NCBI RefSeq assembly: GCF_003610255.1
Contig: NZ_RAPS01000001.1
Location: 2,108,001 to 2,172,000, forward strand
From: Streptomyces sp. TLI_171
GTDB lineage: Bacteria; Actinomycetota; Actinomycetes; Streptomycetales; Streptomycetaceae
Length of the DNA: 64,000 nt
Direction: 5' to 3'
The notes under the pieces were generated by a model that was given only the letters and a program-made list of their open reading frames with translations, had not been told where the DNA came from and made no database searches. A program made the position numbers and the translations under genes. Numbering within the stretch: the stretch's first letter is position 1; every line of letters begins with the position of its first letter. Shown in pieces: positions 7,081 through 19,176 of the stretch.

Positions 7081-9806
7081 GCCGCTCCTTGGATCAGGGA
7101 CAGGAAGGCGTCCTCCAGCCGGCGCTGCGGGCCGACCCCGGCCACCGGCACGCCGAGGCGCACCAGTTCGGCGGTCAGCCGGCTCGCGGGCAGGCCGTCC
7201 AGGCGGACCAGCAGCCCGCCGTCCACGGCCTGCGCCGAGTCGACGCCGTCGAGCGCGGCCAGCTTCTCGGCGACCGCGTCGGCGCCCTCGAAGCCCGGGT
7301 CGACGCTGACCAGCAGCTGCTCGCCCGCGCCGGTGATCTCCGCCGTCGGACCGGCGACCACCAGGCGGCCGCGTTCCATCACCACCAGGTGGGTGCAGGA
7401 CTGCTCGACCTCGGCGAGCAGGTGGCTGGAGACGATGACGGTGCGCCCGGCGGCGGCGTAACGGACCATCACCTCCCGCATCTCGCGGATCTGCGGCGGG
7501 TCCAGGCCGTTGGTCGGTTCGTCGAGGATCAGCAGGTCGGGCAGGCCGAGCATGGCCTGGGCGATCGCCAGCCGCTGCCGCATGCCCTGCGAGTAGGTGC
7601 GCACCGCACGATCCAGTGCCTCGCCGAGGCCGGCGATCTCCAGCGCCTCGGCGAAGTGCGCGTCCTGGACGGGCCGTCCGGTGGCCGCCCAGTACGACTC
7701 CAGGTTGGCCCGGCCGCTCAGGTGCGGGAGGAAGCCCGCGCCCTCGACGAACGCGCCGACCCGGGACAGCACCGGCGCGCCGGGGCGGATCGCGTGGCCG
7801 AACACCCGGATCTCGCCCTCGTCGGGGCGGATCAGTCCCATCAGCATCCGCAGCGTGGTGGTCTTGCCCGCGCCGTTCGGCCCGAGCAGGCCGAGCACCT
7901 GCCCGGCCTCCACCCGGAACGACAGGTCGCGCACCGCGTACCGGTCGGTGGAGCCCTTGTACTTCTTCGACAGCCCGGTGATCTGCAGCGGCACCCCGGC
8001 CAGCGCCGGGTCCGGCGCGGGCGCCGCGGCGCGCCGCCGCCGGGCGAACACCAGCAGCGCGGCGGCGCCGACCGCGACCAGCGGCAGCACCCAGGTGCGC
8101 TGCGGCAGCGGCGCCGCCTCGGTGCGCAGCCGGTCCACCGTCGGCACGGCCAGCGGACCGGCCGCCGAGACGGTGTAGGTGGCGGCCTGCGAGGGCGAGG
8201 CGTACGCCAGGTCGGTGCTGGCCAGCACCAGCCGCAGCCGGTGCCCGGCCGGGAACTCGTGGTCCACCGCGGGCAGCGTGACCTGCACGGCGCGCCCGCC
8301 CGCCGCGTCCGCGCCGGTCACCCGCAGCGGGGCGACGAGCTGCTGCGGAAGCGACTGCTTGCCGTCCGGCGCGACGTCGTACAGCTTGGCGAACAGCACC
8401 GCCTCCGGGGTGTCCGCCCGCACCTGGACCGGGACCGTCGGAGCACCCGTCAGGTGCAGCGGCCTGCCCAGCGGCGCGGAGTCGAAGGACGCGAACTGGC
8501 CGGGGAAGTCGATCGACAGGCCCGCGCCCACCGAGGACAGCTGGGCCAGCGCGCCGATGCCAGGCAGCGTCGAGATGTTCGGCGGCGAGCCGCCCGGCGG
8601 GTTGGCCAGCTGCTGCTCACGGCCCGTCAGCTGCACGCTCTGCTGCGCCGTTCCGCCGAGACCCGGGTACGCGTCGGCGTCCGCGCCGCGCAGCACGGCC
8701 TGGAAGCCCGTCGAGTCGACGCCGCCGGTCCGGGTCACCCGGAACGCGGGGCCGGTGTCGGTGTCCGCGCCCTTCAGGTAGTGGTCGAACCAGGACGTCA
8801 CCCGCTGGTCCGCGCGGGTGCTGGTCTCCTGCCCGCCGTCGTGGCCCGCGCCGAACCAGTCCACCGCCACCGGGGCGCCGTTGGCGGCCACCGCCCTGGC
8901 GATCCGGTCGCCCTGATCGAGCGGGAACAGCGAGTCCTGCTGGCCCTGGACCACCAGCGTCGGCACCTTGATCTTCTCCGCCACCGAGGACGGACTCGAC
9001 CGCTCGAGCAGCTTCACCGCGTCCGCGTCGGGGCGTCCGGCCGCCGCGACCCGGTTGTACATCGCGCACAGCTCGTCCCGGAACCGGCCGCACCCGACCG
9101 GGCCCGGGTCCTGCGCCGCGGGCTCGCCGAACCCGGCGGCCGAGCCGGTGGTGAAGAAGATCCCCGCCCACAGCTTCTTGAACACCCCGTCGGCGGCCGA
9201 ACTCCCCTGCGCCGCCTGCGGGAACAGCGCGTCCGCCAGGTTCCACCAGGTGATCTGCGGTGCGATGGCGTCGATCCGGCTGTCGTACCCGGCGGCCAGC
9301 AGCGAGACCGCCCCGCCGTACGACGCGCCGGTGACGCCCACCCGCGGGTCGCCCGCCGCGTCCAACTGCACCTCGGGGCGCTGCGCCAGCCAGTCCACCA
9401 GCCCGGAGACGTCGGCGACCTCGCGCTCGGGCTGGTCCAGCCCGATCTGCCCGGACGACTTCCCGAACCCGCGCGCCGACCAGGTGAGCACCGCGTAGCC
9501 GTCCCGCGCCAACTCCTCGGCGCGCGACCGCAGCTCCTCCTTCGAGCCGCCGAACCCGTGCGCCAGCAGCACCGCGGGACGACGCTGCGACCCGCCGGAG
9601 GTGAAGAAGGAGGTGTCGATCCGGACGCTCCCGCTGCTCCCGGCGGCCTCCGGCAGCTCCAGGAACCGGTCCTCCCGGTGCACCTGCGCGGGCTCCCCCG
9701 CGACCGCGAACGCGCCACCACCGACCAGCAGGACGGCCACCGCACCGCCGGCCAGCACCGCCCTACGCCGCGTCAACCACCCGCGCCACGCCCCACCGAA
9801 GCCCAT
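7077..9806 (-). CDS. Fusion: extracytoplasmic S15-like alpha/beta hydrolase + ABC ATPase
   Basis: 909 aa. Residues 14-37 are a membrane anchor. Residues 50-345 form an alpha/beta hydrolase of the X-Pro dipeptidyl-peptidase/CocE (S15) type, with nucleophile Ser162 in GASYG and probable Asp291 and His322. A beta-rich C-terminal S15 domain extends to about 560. A second membrane helix lies at 571-588 and ends in RRRR, which marks the cytoplasmic side. An ABC ATPase follows: Walker A GPNGAGKTT (642-650), signature YSQGMRQR (738-745), Walker B LLILDEPTNGLDP (758-770) and switch His795. The topology fits an outside hydrolase and an inside ATPase. The permease overlaps its stop. A TAGGAT box 8 nt before the ATG suggests a leaderless mRNA. 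Confidence 0.88.
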   Translation of the reverse strand: MGFGGAWRGWLTRRRAVLAGGAVAVLLVGGGAFAVAGEPAQVHREDRFLELPEAAGSSGSVRIDTSFFTSGGSQRRPAVLLAHGFGGSKEELRSRAEELARDGYAVLTWSARGFGKSSGQIGLDQPEREVADVSGLVDWLAQRPEVQLDAAGDPRVGVTGASYGGAVSLLAAGYDSRIDAIAPQITWWNLADALFPQAAQGSSAADGVFKKLWAGIFFTTGSAAGFGEPAAQDPGPVGCGRFRDELCAMYNRVAAAGRPDADAVKLLERSSPSSVAEKIKVPTLVVQGQQDSLFPLDQGDRIARAVAANGAPVAVDWFGAGHDGGQETSTRADQRVTSWFDHYLKGADTDTGPAFRVTRTGGVDSTGFQAVLRGADADAYPGLGGTAQQSVQLTGREQQLANPPGGSPPNISTLPGIGALAQLSSVGAGLSIDFPGQFASFDSAPLGRPLHLTGAPTVPVQVRADTPEAVLFAKLYDVAPDGKQSLPQQLVAPLRVTGADAAGGRAVQVTLPAVDHEFPAGHRLRLVLASTDLAYASPSQAATYTVSAAGPLAVPTVDRLRTEAAPLPQRTWVLPLVAVGAAALLVFARRRRAAAPAPDPALAGVPLQITGLSKKYKGSTDRYAVRDLSFRVEAGQVLGLLGPNGAGKTTTLRMLMGLIRPDEGEIRVFGHAIRPGAPVLSRVGAFVEGAGFLPHLSGRANLESYWAATGRPVQDAHFAEALEIAGLGEALDRAVRTYSQGMRQRLAIAQAMLGLPDLLILDEPTNGLDPPQIREMREVMVRYAAAGRTVIVSSHLLAEVEQSCTHLVVMERGRLVVAGPTAEITGAGEQLLVSVDPGFEGADAVAEKLAALDGVDSAQAVDGGLLVRLDGLPASRLTAELVRLGVPVAGVGPQRRLEDAFLSLIQGAA

Positions 9807-9814
9807 GACAGGTG

Positions 9815-9820
9815 ATCCTA
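9815..9820 (-). promoter_or_regulatory. -10 box of hydrolase-ABC gene (leaderless candidate)
   Basis: TAGGAT on the minus strand lies 8 nt before the ATG at 9806, with no ribosome site between them. Transcription would begin at or next to the start codon. Confidence 0.45.
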
Positions 9821-9959
9821 GCCGCGCGGCAAGTAAGACTCCCGTTAGCGCCCACCGCGAGCAGCGCCGCCGGGCGCCGACTCCCCATCCGCACGTCGGC
9901 CATCAGCCGCATCCCGCACGATATGGTGCAAATCCCCCACCGTTCCCGCGAGGTGCCCC

Positions 9960-10970
9960 GTGTTCTGGCCGCTCGTCAGCCTGCTGGTCGCGATCCTCGC
10001 CACCCTGCTGGTCGGCTGGGTGGTCGACCAGGTCCTGCAGCGGATCGCCGCCGCCCACCCGGACGCCCCGGTGTGGGAGCTGCTGCGGCGCTGCCGGATC
10101 CCGCTCCAACTGGTGCTGCTCTCCGCGCTGCTGCTGGCCGCCCGGCCCGCCCGCCGGATCTTCCGCACCGACGACGCCGACCTGCGCCACGGCGTCCTGC
10201 TGCTGCTGATCGCCTCGCTCGGCTGGCTGACCGTCCGGGTGCTGGCCGCCGCCCTGGAGGCCGTGTTCAGCCGCTACCAGACCGTCACCGAGGACGCGTC
10301 CCGGATCCAACGCGTCCGCACCCAGCTCGGGTTGGTCCGCCGCGGCGGCTCCGCCGTGGTCGCGGTGGTGACCGTCGGCGCGCTGCTGCTCACCTTCGAC
10401 GCGATGCGCACCGTCGGCGCCAGCCTGCTGGCCTCGGCGGGCATCATCGGCATCGTGGCCGGCGTCGCCGCCCAGTCCGCGCTCGGCAACTTCTTCGCCG
10501 GGCTGCAGATCGCCTTCAGCGACACCGTGCGGATCGGCGACACCGTGGTCCTGGAGGGCCAGCAGGGCACCGTCGAGGAGATCACCCTCTCCTACCTGGT
10601 GCTGCGCCTGTGGGACTACCGCCGGCTGGTCGTCCCGGTGTCCTACTTCGTCTCCAAGCCGTTCGAGAACTGGACCCGCCGCGACCCCGGCCTGCTCGCC
10701 TGGGTGCTGCTCCACCTCGACCACCGCACCCCGGTGGAGGCCCTGCGCGCCGAGCTCAAGCAGTTCCTCGACTCCACCGACCTGTGGGACGGCCAGGAGT
10801 GGTCGCTGACCGTCACCGACACCACCCCGTCGACGATCGTGGTCCGGGCCATGATGACCTCGCACGACCCGGACACCGCCGCCGGACTCAAGCTCGCCGC
10901 CCGCGAGCACCTGATCGGCTTCCTGAGGGACCGTCACCCGGAGGCCCTCCCCCGGGTCCGCACCGAGTAG
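9960..10970 (+). CDS. Mechanosensitive channel, MscS family
   Basis: 336 aa from GTG 9960 (GAGGTG about 5 nt upstream; possible -10 TATGGT at 9922-9927). Four hydrophobic helices occupy the N-terminal half. They are followed by the MscS pore and beta-domain signature: the Gly/Ala-rich helix ASAGIIGIVAGVAAQSALGN, then FSDTVRIGDTVVLEGQQGTVEEI. The C-terminal cytoplasmic domain ends in RVRTE. The product should be a small-conductance channel that opens under membrane tension to release solutes on osmotic downshock. It converges with the acetyltransferase over a shared hairpin terminator. Confidence 0.88.
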   Translation: MFWPLVSLLVAILATLLVGWVVDQVLQRIAAAHPDAPVWELLRRCRIPLQLVLLSALLLAARPARRIFRTDDADLRHGVLLLLIASLGWLTVRVLAAALEAVFSRYQTVTEDASRIQRVRTQLGLVRRGGSAVVAVVTVGALLLTFDAMRTVGASLLASAGIIGIVAGVAAQSALGNFFAGLQIAFSDTVRIGDTVVLEGQQGTVEEITLSYLVLRLWDYRRLVVPVSYFVSKPFENWTRRDPGLLAWVLLHLDHRTPVEALRAELKQFLDSTDLWDGQEWSLTVTDTTPSTIVVRAMMTSHDPDTAAGLKLAAREHLIGFLRDRHPEALPRVRTE

Positions 10971-10982
10971 CGGCACGCGGAA

Positions 10983-11011
10983 GGGGCGCCGAGGCGAACC
11001 CTCGACGCCCC
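10983..11011. terminator. Hairpin terminator between MscS gene and GNAT gene
   Basis: GGGGCGCCGAGG (10983-10994) pairs with CCTCGACGCCCC (11000-11011) with one mismatch and a 5-nt loop. It lies between two convergent genes and can serve both. Confidence 0.6.
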
Positions 11012-11024
11012 TCGCCGGCGAGCC

Positions 11025-11489
11025 CTACAGCACCCGCGTCATCGTGCGGTGCGGAATCCCCGCGTCGTCGTAGACCGGGCCCTCGGCCGCATAGCCGAGG
11101 CGCTCGTAGAACCCCAACGCCTGGACCTGGGCATGCAGTTCGACCTCGCGGGCGCCGTGCTCGCGGCCCAGCTCCTCGACCGCGCGCACCAGCCGGACAC
11201 CCAGGCCGGTGCCGCGCGCGGCCTTGACCACGGCGAGCCGGCCGAGCAGCACCCGGCCCTCGATCCCGCCGGTCTTGCCGAGCGCCTCCGACCCGGAGAT
11301 CAGCCGCGCCGTGCCCAGCGCGGCGCCGTCCGCACCGACGGCCAGCAGGTGCAGGGAGGTCGCGTCGTACTCGTCGTACTCCAACTCCTCGGGCACGTTC
11401 TGCTCGACCACGAACACCTCGTGCCGGACGCCGCGGGCCAGCGCCATGTCGTCCGCGCCGTCGACCACCCGGATCGAAATCGGGTCCAT
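11025..11489 (-). CDS. GNAT family N-acetyltransferase (ElaA-like)
   Basis: 154 aa. The acetyl-CoA-binding motif A region reads LGRLAVVKAARGTGLGVRLV, with the R/Q-x-x-G-x-G/A pattern as RGTGLG. The C-terminal FYERLGY and the start (VRHEVFVVEQNVPEELEYDEYD) match the ElaA-like branch of GNAT proteins. The substrate is unknown. Its ATG is 1 bp after the rluD stop, so it is the second gene of an rluD operon. Confidence 0.8.
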   Translation of the reverse strand: MDPISIRVVDGADDMALARGVRHEVFVVEQNVPEELEYDEYDATSLHLLAVGADGAALGTARLISGSEALGKTGGIEGRVLLGRLAVVKAARGTGLGVRLVRAVEELGREHGAREVELHAQVQALGFYERLGYAAEGPVYDDAGIPHRTMTRVL

Positions 11490-11490
11490 C

Positions 11491-12429
11491 TCAGCTCTCC
11501 TCGGCGATCACGTCGAGGGCGTGCTGCAGGTCCTCGGGGTAGCTGGAGGTGAACTCGACCCAGCGGCCGTCCTCGGGGTGCTCGAAGCCCAGCGAGACGG
11601 CGTGCAGCCACTGCCGGGTGAGGCCGAGCCGCTTGGCCAGCGTCGGGTCGGCGCCGTACGTCAGGTCGCCGACGCAGGGGTGCCGCAGCGCGGACATGTG
11701 CACCCGGATCTGGTGGGTGCGGCCGGTCTCCAGCTTGATGTCCAGCAGTGAGGCGGCGCGGTACGCCTCGATCAGGTCGTAGTGCGTGACGGACGGCTTG
11801 CCGTCCCGGGTTACCGCCCACTTCCAGTCGCTGCTGGGGTGGCGGCCGATCGGCGCGTCCACGGTGCCGGACAGCGGGTCGGGGTGGCCCTGGACCAGCG
11901 CGTTGTACTTCTTCTCCGTGACCCGGTCGTGGAACTGCCGCTTCAGGTCGGTGTAGGCGCGCTCGGACTTGGCGACCACCATGATCCCGGAGGTGCCGAC
12001 GTCCAGGCGGTGCACCACGCCCTGGCGCTCGGCCGCGCCCGAGGTGGAGATCCGGTAGCCGGCCGCGGCGAGGCCGCCGATCACGGTGGGGCCGGTCCAG
12101 CCGGGGCTGGGGTGCGCGGCGACGCCGACCGGCTTGTCGATGACCACCACGTGGTCGTCGTCGTGGATGATCCGCATGCCCTCGACGGCCTCGGCGACGA
12201 TCTGCACCGGGGCGGCGGGCGACGGGATCTCGACCTCCAGCCAGGACCCGGCGGTGACCCGGTCCGACTTCCCGGCCACCGCGCCGTCCAGGGTCACCTT
12301 GCCCTCGGCGGCGAGCTCGGCGGCCTTGGTGCGGGAGAACCCGAACATCCGGGCCAGGGCGGCGTCCAGCCGCTCGCCCTCCAGGCCGTCGGGTACGGGG
12401 AGGCTACGGGTCTGCGCTGCGATACTCAC
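11491..12429 (-). CDS. rluD: Ribosomal large-subunit pseudouridine synthase RluD-like
   Basis: 312 aa from GTG 12429; the much longer open frame upstream reads through the intergenic region and is not used. An N-terminal S4 RNA-binding domain (about 18-70, [15 protein letters not shown]) precedes the RluA-family catalytic domain, with HRLDVGTSG holding the catalytic Asp143. E. coli RluD modifies helix 69 of 23S rRNA; this actinobacterial homologue is named by similarity. It is usually next to lspA in this group, but here a plus-strand gene lies between them. A CATACT box 7 nt before the GTG and no ribosome site suggest a leaderless mRNA. Confidence 0.88.
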   Translation of the reverse strand: MSIAAQTRSLPVPDGLEGERLDAALARMFGFSRTKAAELAAEGKVTLDGAVAGKSDRVTAGSWLEVEIPSPAAPVQIVAEAVEGMRIIHDDDHVVVIDKPVGVAAHPSPGWTGPTVIGGLAAAGYRISTSGAAERQGVVHRLDVGTSGIMVVAKSERAYTDLKRQFHDRVTEKKYNALVQGHPDPLSGTVDAPIGRHPSSDWKWAVTRDGKPSVTHYDLIEAYRAASLLDIKLETGRTHQIRVHMSALRHPCVGDLTYGADPTLAKRLGLTRQWLHAVSLGFEHPEDGRWVEFTSSYPEDLQHALDVIAEES

Positions 12430-12436
12430 CCACCCG

Positions 12437-12442
12437 AGTATG
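12437..12442 (-). promoter_or_regulatory. -10 box of rluD (leaderless candidate)
   Basis: CATACT on the minus strand lies 7 nt before the GTG start at 12429. It is the weakest of the leaderless candidates because the first base is not T. Confidence 0.3.
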
Positions 12443-12562
12443 CCCGACCCGCACCCCGCCCCCTGGCCGCAGGCCGGTCCCGGAGGCCTCCTAGCATCGG
12501 TTCGCACCACACGACGGCCGCCGTCAACGGGGACGGGGCCGGAACCGATGGGGGGAACGTCC

Positions 12563-14077
12563 ATGAAGGCCCGCACGATCGGCACCGCCGCAGCGGCCGC
12601 GGTGGCCGCGCTCGCGGCCCGCGACCTGGTCCAGAAGCGGCACGCGCTGCTGCGGAACTTCCCGGTGGTCGGCCACGCCCGGTACCTGCTGGAGCGGATC
12701 GGGCCGGAGCTGCGGCAGTACATCGTGACCTCCAACGAGGAGGAGCGCCCGTTCAGCCGCGACCAGCGCAGCTGGATCTACGCCTCCGCGAAGGAGGAGA
12801 ACAACTACTTCGGCTTCGGCACCGAGGTCGACGTCGCGCACGTCCAGGGGCACGCGTACCTGAAGCAGCGGACCTTCGCCGGCGCGCTGCCCGACGCCCA
12901 CGACCCGCAGGCGCCGCTGCCCTCGGCCAAGGTGCTGGGCGGTCCGCGCGGGCGGGCGAAGGCGTTCCGGCCCGGCAGCGTGGTGAACATCTCCGCGATG
13001 AGCTTCGGCTCGCTGTCCGGCGCGGCGATCACCGCCCTCAACCGGGGCGCGGCGCTGGCGGGCGCGATGCACAACACCGGCGAGGGTGGCCTGTCCCCGC
13101 ACCACCGCGGCGGCGGCGACCTGGTCCTGCAGCTGGGCACCTCCTACTTCGGCTGCCGCAACGACGACGGCACCTTCAACCTCGACAAGCTGAAGGACGT
13201 GGTCGCGGGCGCCCCGGTGCGGGCGATCGAGATCAAGCTGTCGCAGGGCGCCAAGCCGGGCCTCGGCGGAATGCTGCCGGGCGCGAAGGTCACCCCGGAG
13301 ATCGCCGCGATCCGCGGCATCCCGGCGGGCCGGGACTGCGCCTCCCCGTCCCGGCACAGCGCCTTCGGCGACGTCGACTCGATGCTGGACTTCGTCGAGC
13401 TGCTCGCCGCCGAGACCGGCCTGCCGGTCGGGATCAAGAGCGCCGTCGGCGAGATGGGCTTCTGGCAGGAGCTGTCCGCCCTGATGGCGCGCGGCGACCG
13501 CGGCGTGGACTTCGTGACCGTCGACGGCGGCGAGGGCGGCACCGGCGCGGCGCCGCGGATCTTCGTCGACTCGGTGTCGCTGCCGTTCCGGATGGGCTTC
13601 ACCCGGGTCTACGGCGCGTTCGCCGAGCAGGGGCTGACCGACCGGCTGACCTTCATCGGCTCCGGCAAGCTCGGCCTGCCGGAGAACGCGGCGGTCGCCT
13701 TCGCGCTGGGCGCCGACATGGTCAACGTGGCCCGGGAGGCGATGCTGTCGATCGGCTGCATCCAGGCCCAGAAGTGCCACACCGACAAGTGCCCGACCGG
13801 CATCGCCACCCAGAACCCCTGGCTGGCCCGCGGCCTCGACCCGGAGTCCAAGGCCACCCGGGCCGCGGTCTACCTGCGCACCCTGCGCAAGGAGCTGATG
13901 AAGGTGTCCTCGGCGCTCGGCGTCGCCCACCCGTCGCTGATCACGCCGGACGACATCGAGGTGCTGAACGGCGACTACGAGGCCCGCACGCTGGCCGGCG
14001 TGTACGGCTACAAGGAGGGCTGGGGCCGGCTCGGCCCGGAGCTGGCCGCGGAGATCACGGCGCTGCTGACCGCCTAG
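12563..14077 (+). CDS. FMN-binding glutamate-synthase-family protein
   Basis: 504 aa from ATG 12563 (GGGGGA upstream; an in-frame ATG at 12548 is an alternative). An N-terminal Ala-rich hydrophobic stretch could be a membrane anchor. The body matches the central/FMN domain of glutamate synthase large subunit: [12 protein letters not shown], then [33 protein letters not shown], and a Cys cluster [20 protein letters not shown] like the 3Fe-4S ligands of GltB. The glutaminase domain is absent, so it is not a full glutamate synthase; a flavin/iron-sulfur oxidoreductase role is likely. Its TAG stop overlaps the lspA stop in the shared CTAG at 14074-14077. Confidence 0.82.
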   Translation: MKARTIGTAAAAAVAALAARDLVQKRHALLRNFPVVGHARYLLERIGPELRQYIVTSNEEERPFSRDQRSWIYASAKEENNYFGFGTEVDVAHVQGHAYLKQRTFAGALPDAHDPQAPLPSAKVLGGPRGRAKAFRPGSVVNISAMSFGSLSGAAITALNRGAALAGAMHNTGEGGLSPHHRGGGDLVLQLGTSYFGCRNDDGTFNLDKLKDVVAGAPVRAIEIKLSQGAKPGLGGMLPGAKVTPEIAAIRGIPAGRDCASPSRHSAFGDVDSMLDFVELLAAETGLPVGIKSAVGEMGFWQELSALMARGDRGVDFVTVDGGEGGTGAAPRIFVDSVSLPFRMGFTRVYGAFAEQGLTDRLTFIGSGKLGLPENAAVAFALGADMVNVAREAMLSIGCIQAQKCHTDKCPTGIATQNPWLARGLDPESKATRAAVYLRTLRKELMKVSSALGVAHPSLITPDDIEVLNGDYEARTLAGVYGYKEGWGRLGPELAAEITALLTA

Positions 14078-14685
14078 GCGTCGTCCCGCTGCTCGCCCTC
14101 GGCCCCCGCCCCGGACTCCGCCTTGGCGGGGGTCGCGCCGTGCGTGCTGCCGTCCGGGTTGGAGCCGCGGAAGGACAGCAGGACGACCAGGATGCCGCCG
14201 CAGACGATCGCCGAGTCGGCGAGGTTGAAGACCGCGAAGTGCTGGACCGAGATGAAGTCCACCACGTGGCCGCGGAACACCGACGGGGCGCGGAACAGCC
14301 GGTCGGTGAGGTTGCCGAGCGCGCCGCCGAGCAGCAGGCCGAGGGCGATCGCCCAGGGCAGGCTGTACAGCCGGCGGGCGATCCGCCAGATCACCACGAT
14401 GACGCCGGCGGCGATCGCGGTGAACAGCACGGTCATCGCCTGGCCCATGCCGAACGCGGCGCCGGGGTTGCGGATCACCTGGAAGGTCATCCAGTCGCCG
14501 ATCACGTTGATCGGGTTGGCCCGGCCCTCCAGCTTGGCGACCACCAGCAGCTTGGAGCCGAGGTCGATCAGGTAGGCGAGCAGCGCGACGGCCAGCAGCA
14601 CGCTGATCCGGCGGCGGCGGACCACGGCCCGCGCGCCCTCGGCGGCGGTGGCCCCGGCGGACGGCCGTTCCTCGGGCGCGCTCAC
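14074..14685 (-). CDS. lspA: Lipoprotein signal peptidase II
   Basis: 203 aa from GTG 14685. Four membrane helices and the conserved aspartyl-protease motifs of family A8 are visible: [17 protein letters not shown] and VVDFISV...FNLADSAI (the two catalytic Asp residues). The enzyme cleaves the signal peptide of diacylglyceryl prolipoproteins at the membrane. It has N- and C-terminal polar extensions of about 25 residues, common in actinomycetes. It converges tail-to-tail with the FMN-binding gene. Confidence 0.93.
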   Translation of the reverse strand: MSAPEERPSAGATAAEGARAVVRRRRISVLLAVALLAYLIDLGSKLLVVAKLEGRANPINVIGDWMTFQVIRNPGAAFGMGQAMTVLFTAIAAGVIVVIWRIARRLYSLPWAIALGLLLGGALGNLTDRLFRAPSVFRGHVVDFISVQHFAVFNLADSAIVCGGILVVLLSFRGSNPDGSTHGATPAKAESGAGAEGEQRDDA

Positions 14686-14876
14686 CTGCTCACCCGCCTC
14701 TTCGGGCCGGGCGGTGGGGACGGCGTCGTCCTGGGTCTGGTGGGAACCTGGCGTGCTGATGATCCGCTCCGCTGCCGTGTGGAAAGCCGGTCGACCTTAC
14801 GGGGACGAGAGTACGACACCTCCCGCCCCGTTGGCCGCCGCGGCCGGGATTGATTCCCGGCACCCGGCCCGCCGCG

Positions 14877-14909
14877 GCCGGCCGGGCCCGCCGGGGCGGG
14901 CCGGCCGGC
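14877..14909. terminator. GC-rich hairpin downstream of DksA-like gene
   Basis: The arms at 14877-14890 and 14897-14909 pair almost completely with one bulge. It sits just after the DksA-like stop (14918) and before lspA on the same strand, so it probably ends the upstream transcript. Confidence 0.45.
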
Positions 14910-14917
14910 GCGGAGGG

Positions 14918-15502
14918 TCAGCGGCGTTCCTGCTTGGCCTTGCAGCTGACGCAGAGCGTGGCGCGCGGGAAGGCCTGCAGGCGGGCCTTGCCGACGGGCT
15001 GACCGCAGGACTCGCACACGCCGAAGCCGGTGCCCTCCAGGCGGGCCAGGGCGCGCTCGGTCTGGGCGAGGCTGTCGCGGGCGTTGTTGGCCAGCGAGAG
15101 CTCGCTCTCCCGGTTGATGTTCTTGGTGCCGGCGTCGACCTGGTCGTCGCCCGCGCCGTCGTTGGAGTCGCGCATCAGGCCGGCGATGGCGGCCTCGGAG
15201 GCCTCGATCTCGGCGCGCAGCCGGAGCAGGTCGGACGCCAGCTCGTCGTGCAGCTCGGCGACCTCCTCGGCCGTCCACGGGTCCTCGCCGGGACGGACCG
15301 GCAGCTCGGCCGGGTCGACCGACTCGGCGCCGCCGCGGGCGCCCGAGCCCGCCGGCACGTGGGTGCGGCTGGTGGCCGCGGTGTGTCCGGTGGTGCCGGT
15401 CTTCCGCCGTGCGGTGCTGGTGCTCACGGTCCCCTCCCCTGGGTCGCCCGCCATGGCCTTGCGCGACCTCGTGGTCACGTTTCCTGTCGCCTTCTCAGCC
15501 AT
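14918..15502 (-). CDS. TraR/DksA C4-type zinc-finger protein
   Basis: 194 aa from ATG 15502 (GAGG at 9 nt); a start at 15517 lacks a ribosome site. A basic, disordered N-terminal half (TARRKTGTTG) is followed by a coiled-coil-like helix pair (about residues 85-160) and a C4 zinc finger CESC...CVSC near the end. Family members bind the RNA polymerase secondary channel. The basic tail is typical of the actinobacterial paralogue found beside ileS and lspA. It is divergent from ileS. Confidence 0.85.
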   Translation of the reverse strand: MAEKATGNVTTRSRKAMAGDPGEGTVSTSTARRKTGTTGHTAATSRTHVPAGSGARGGAESVDPAELPVRPGEDPWTAEEVAELHDELASDLLRLRAEIEASEAAIAGLMRDSNDGAGDDQVDAGTKNINRESELSLANNARDSLAQTERALARLEGTGFGVCESCGQPVGKARLQAFPRATLCVSCKAKQERR

Positions 15503-16011
15503 GGCTTTCGACCTCATTCACGAATGATCAGATGCGTCGGTTCCCGACGATCTTGCCGGTCCCGGAACGATAAACCTCATCGAATCCGCCCACAACGGGA
15601 CATACCGAAACGTTCAGTCGATCCCACCCGCGCAGCCGCCGTCGGTGTCGGCGCTGCACAAGTTGTGCCCAGATCGCTTGCCGCTAACCACCCGGCCTCC
15701 CGGCTCGCGGGTGCGCGAATCGGCTTGCGGGGGCCGATACACTGGGCCCTGCAAGGCGCAGATGGGACGAGTACCGACGTACGCAGCCAGTAGCGACCCG
15801 GGGGCGGTGGGAGCCCGGGGGTGTGCGCGGCGGGAAGATCACCCCGGAGCCGCCGGAAGAACGGCCCAGCCCAGGGCCTAGTAGAACCGGCCGCAAACCC
15901 AAAGAGAGGGCCGCAGCGCGCGCGGTCAAGGAGGGTGGTACCGCGGGACGGCTCGCCGTCTCGTCCCTCCGTCGGAGCCAGTCCACGCATCCGCCGGAGG
16001 TAGACGCCCCC
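15503..16011 (+). other. ileS-dksA divergent intergenic region
   Basis: A 509-bp gap. The left half (to about 15735) must hold the minus-strand promoter of the DksA-like gene; I see no clear repeat there. A likely ileS -10 box TACACT is at 15738-15743, so transcription would begin near 15750. The remaining 260 nt is the T-box leader. Confidence 0.6.
15795..15985 (+). promoter_or_regulatory. Isoleucine T-box riboswitch upstream of ileS
   Basis: The conserved T-box core AGGGTGGTACCGCGG (about 15933-15947) is present. Its UGGU bulge (15936-15939) matches the acceptor end of a tRNA with discriminator A, as in tRNA-Ile. A short Stem I, CCGGGGGTG...CACCCCGG, carries an AUC isoleucine specifier triplet at 15838-15840. 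This is the ultrashort Stem I of actinobacterial translational T-boxes. A GGACGG...CCGTC stem follows the core, and the ileS ribosome site GGAGG is at 15996-16000. Uncharged tRNA-Ile should raise ileS translation. Confidence 0.88.

Positions 16012-19176
<3,165 letters not shown>

Noticed and set aside
11491..12735. Longer 414-aa form of RluD
   Set aside because: The extra 102 codons cross the promoter and the opposite gene; the GTG at 12429 starts at the conserved domain and has a -10 box.
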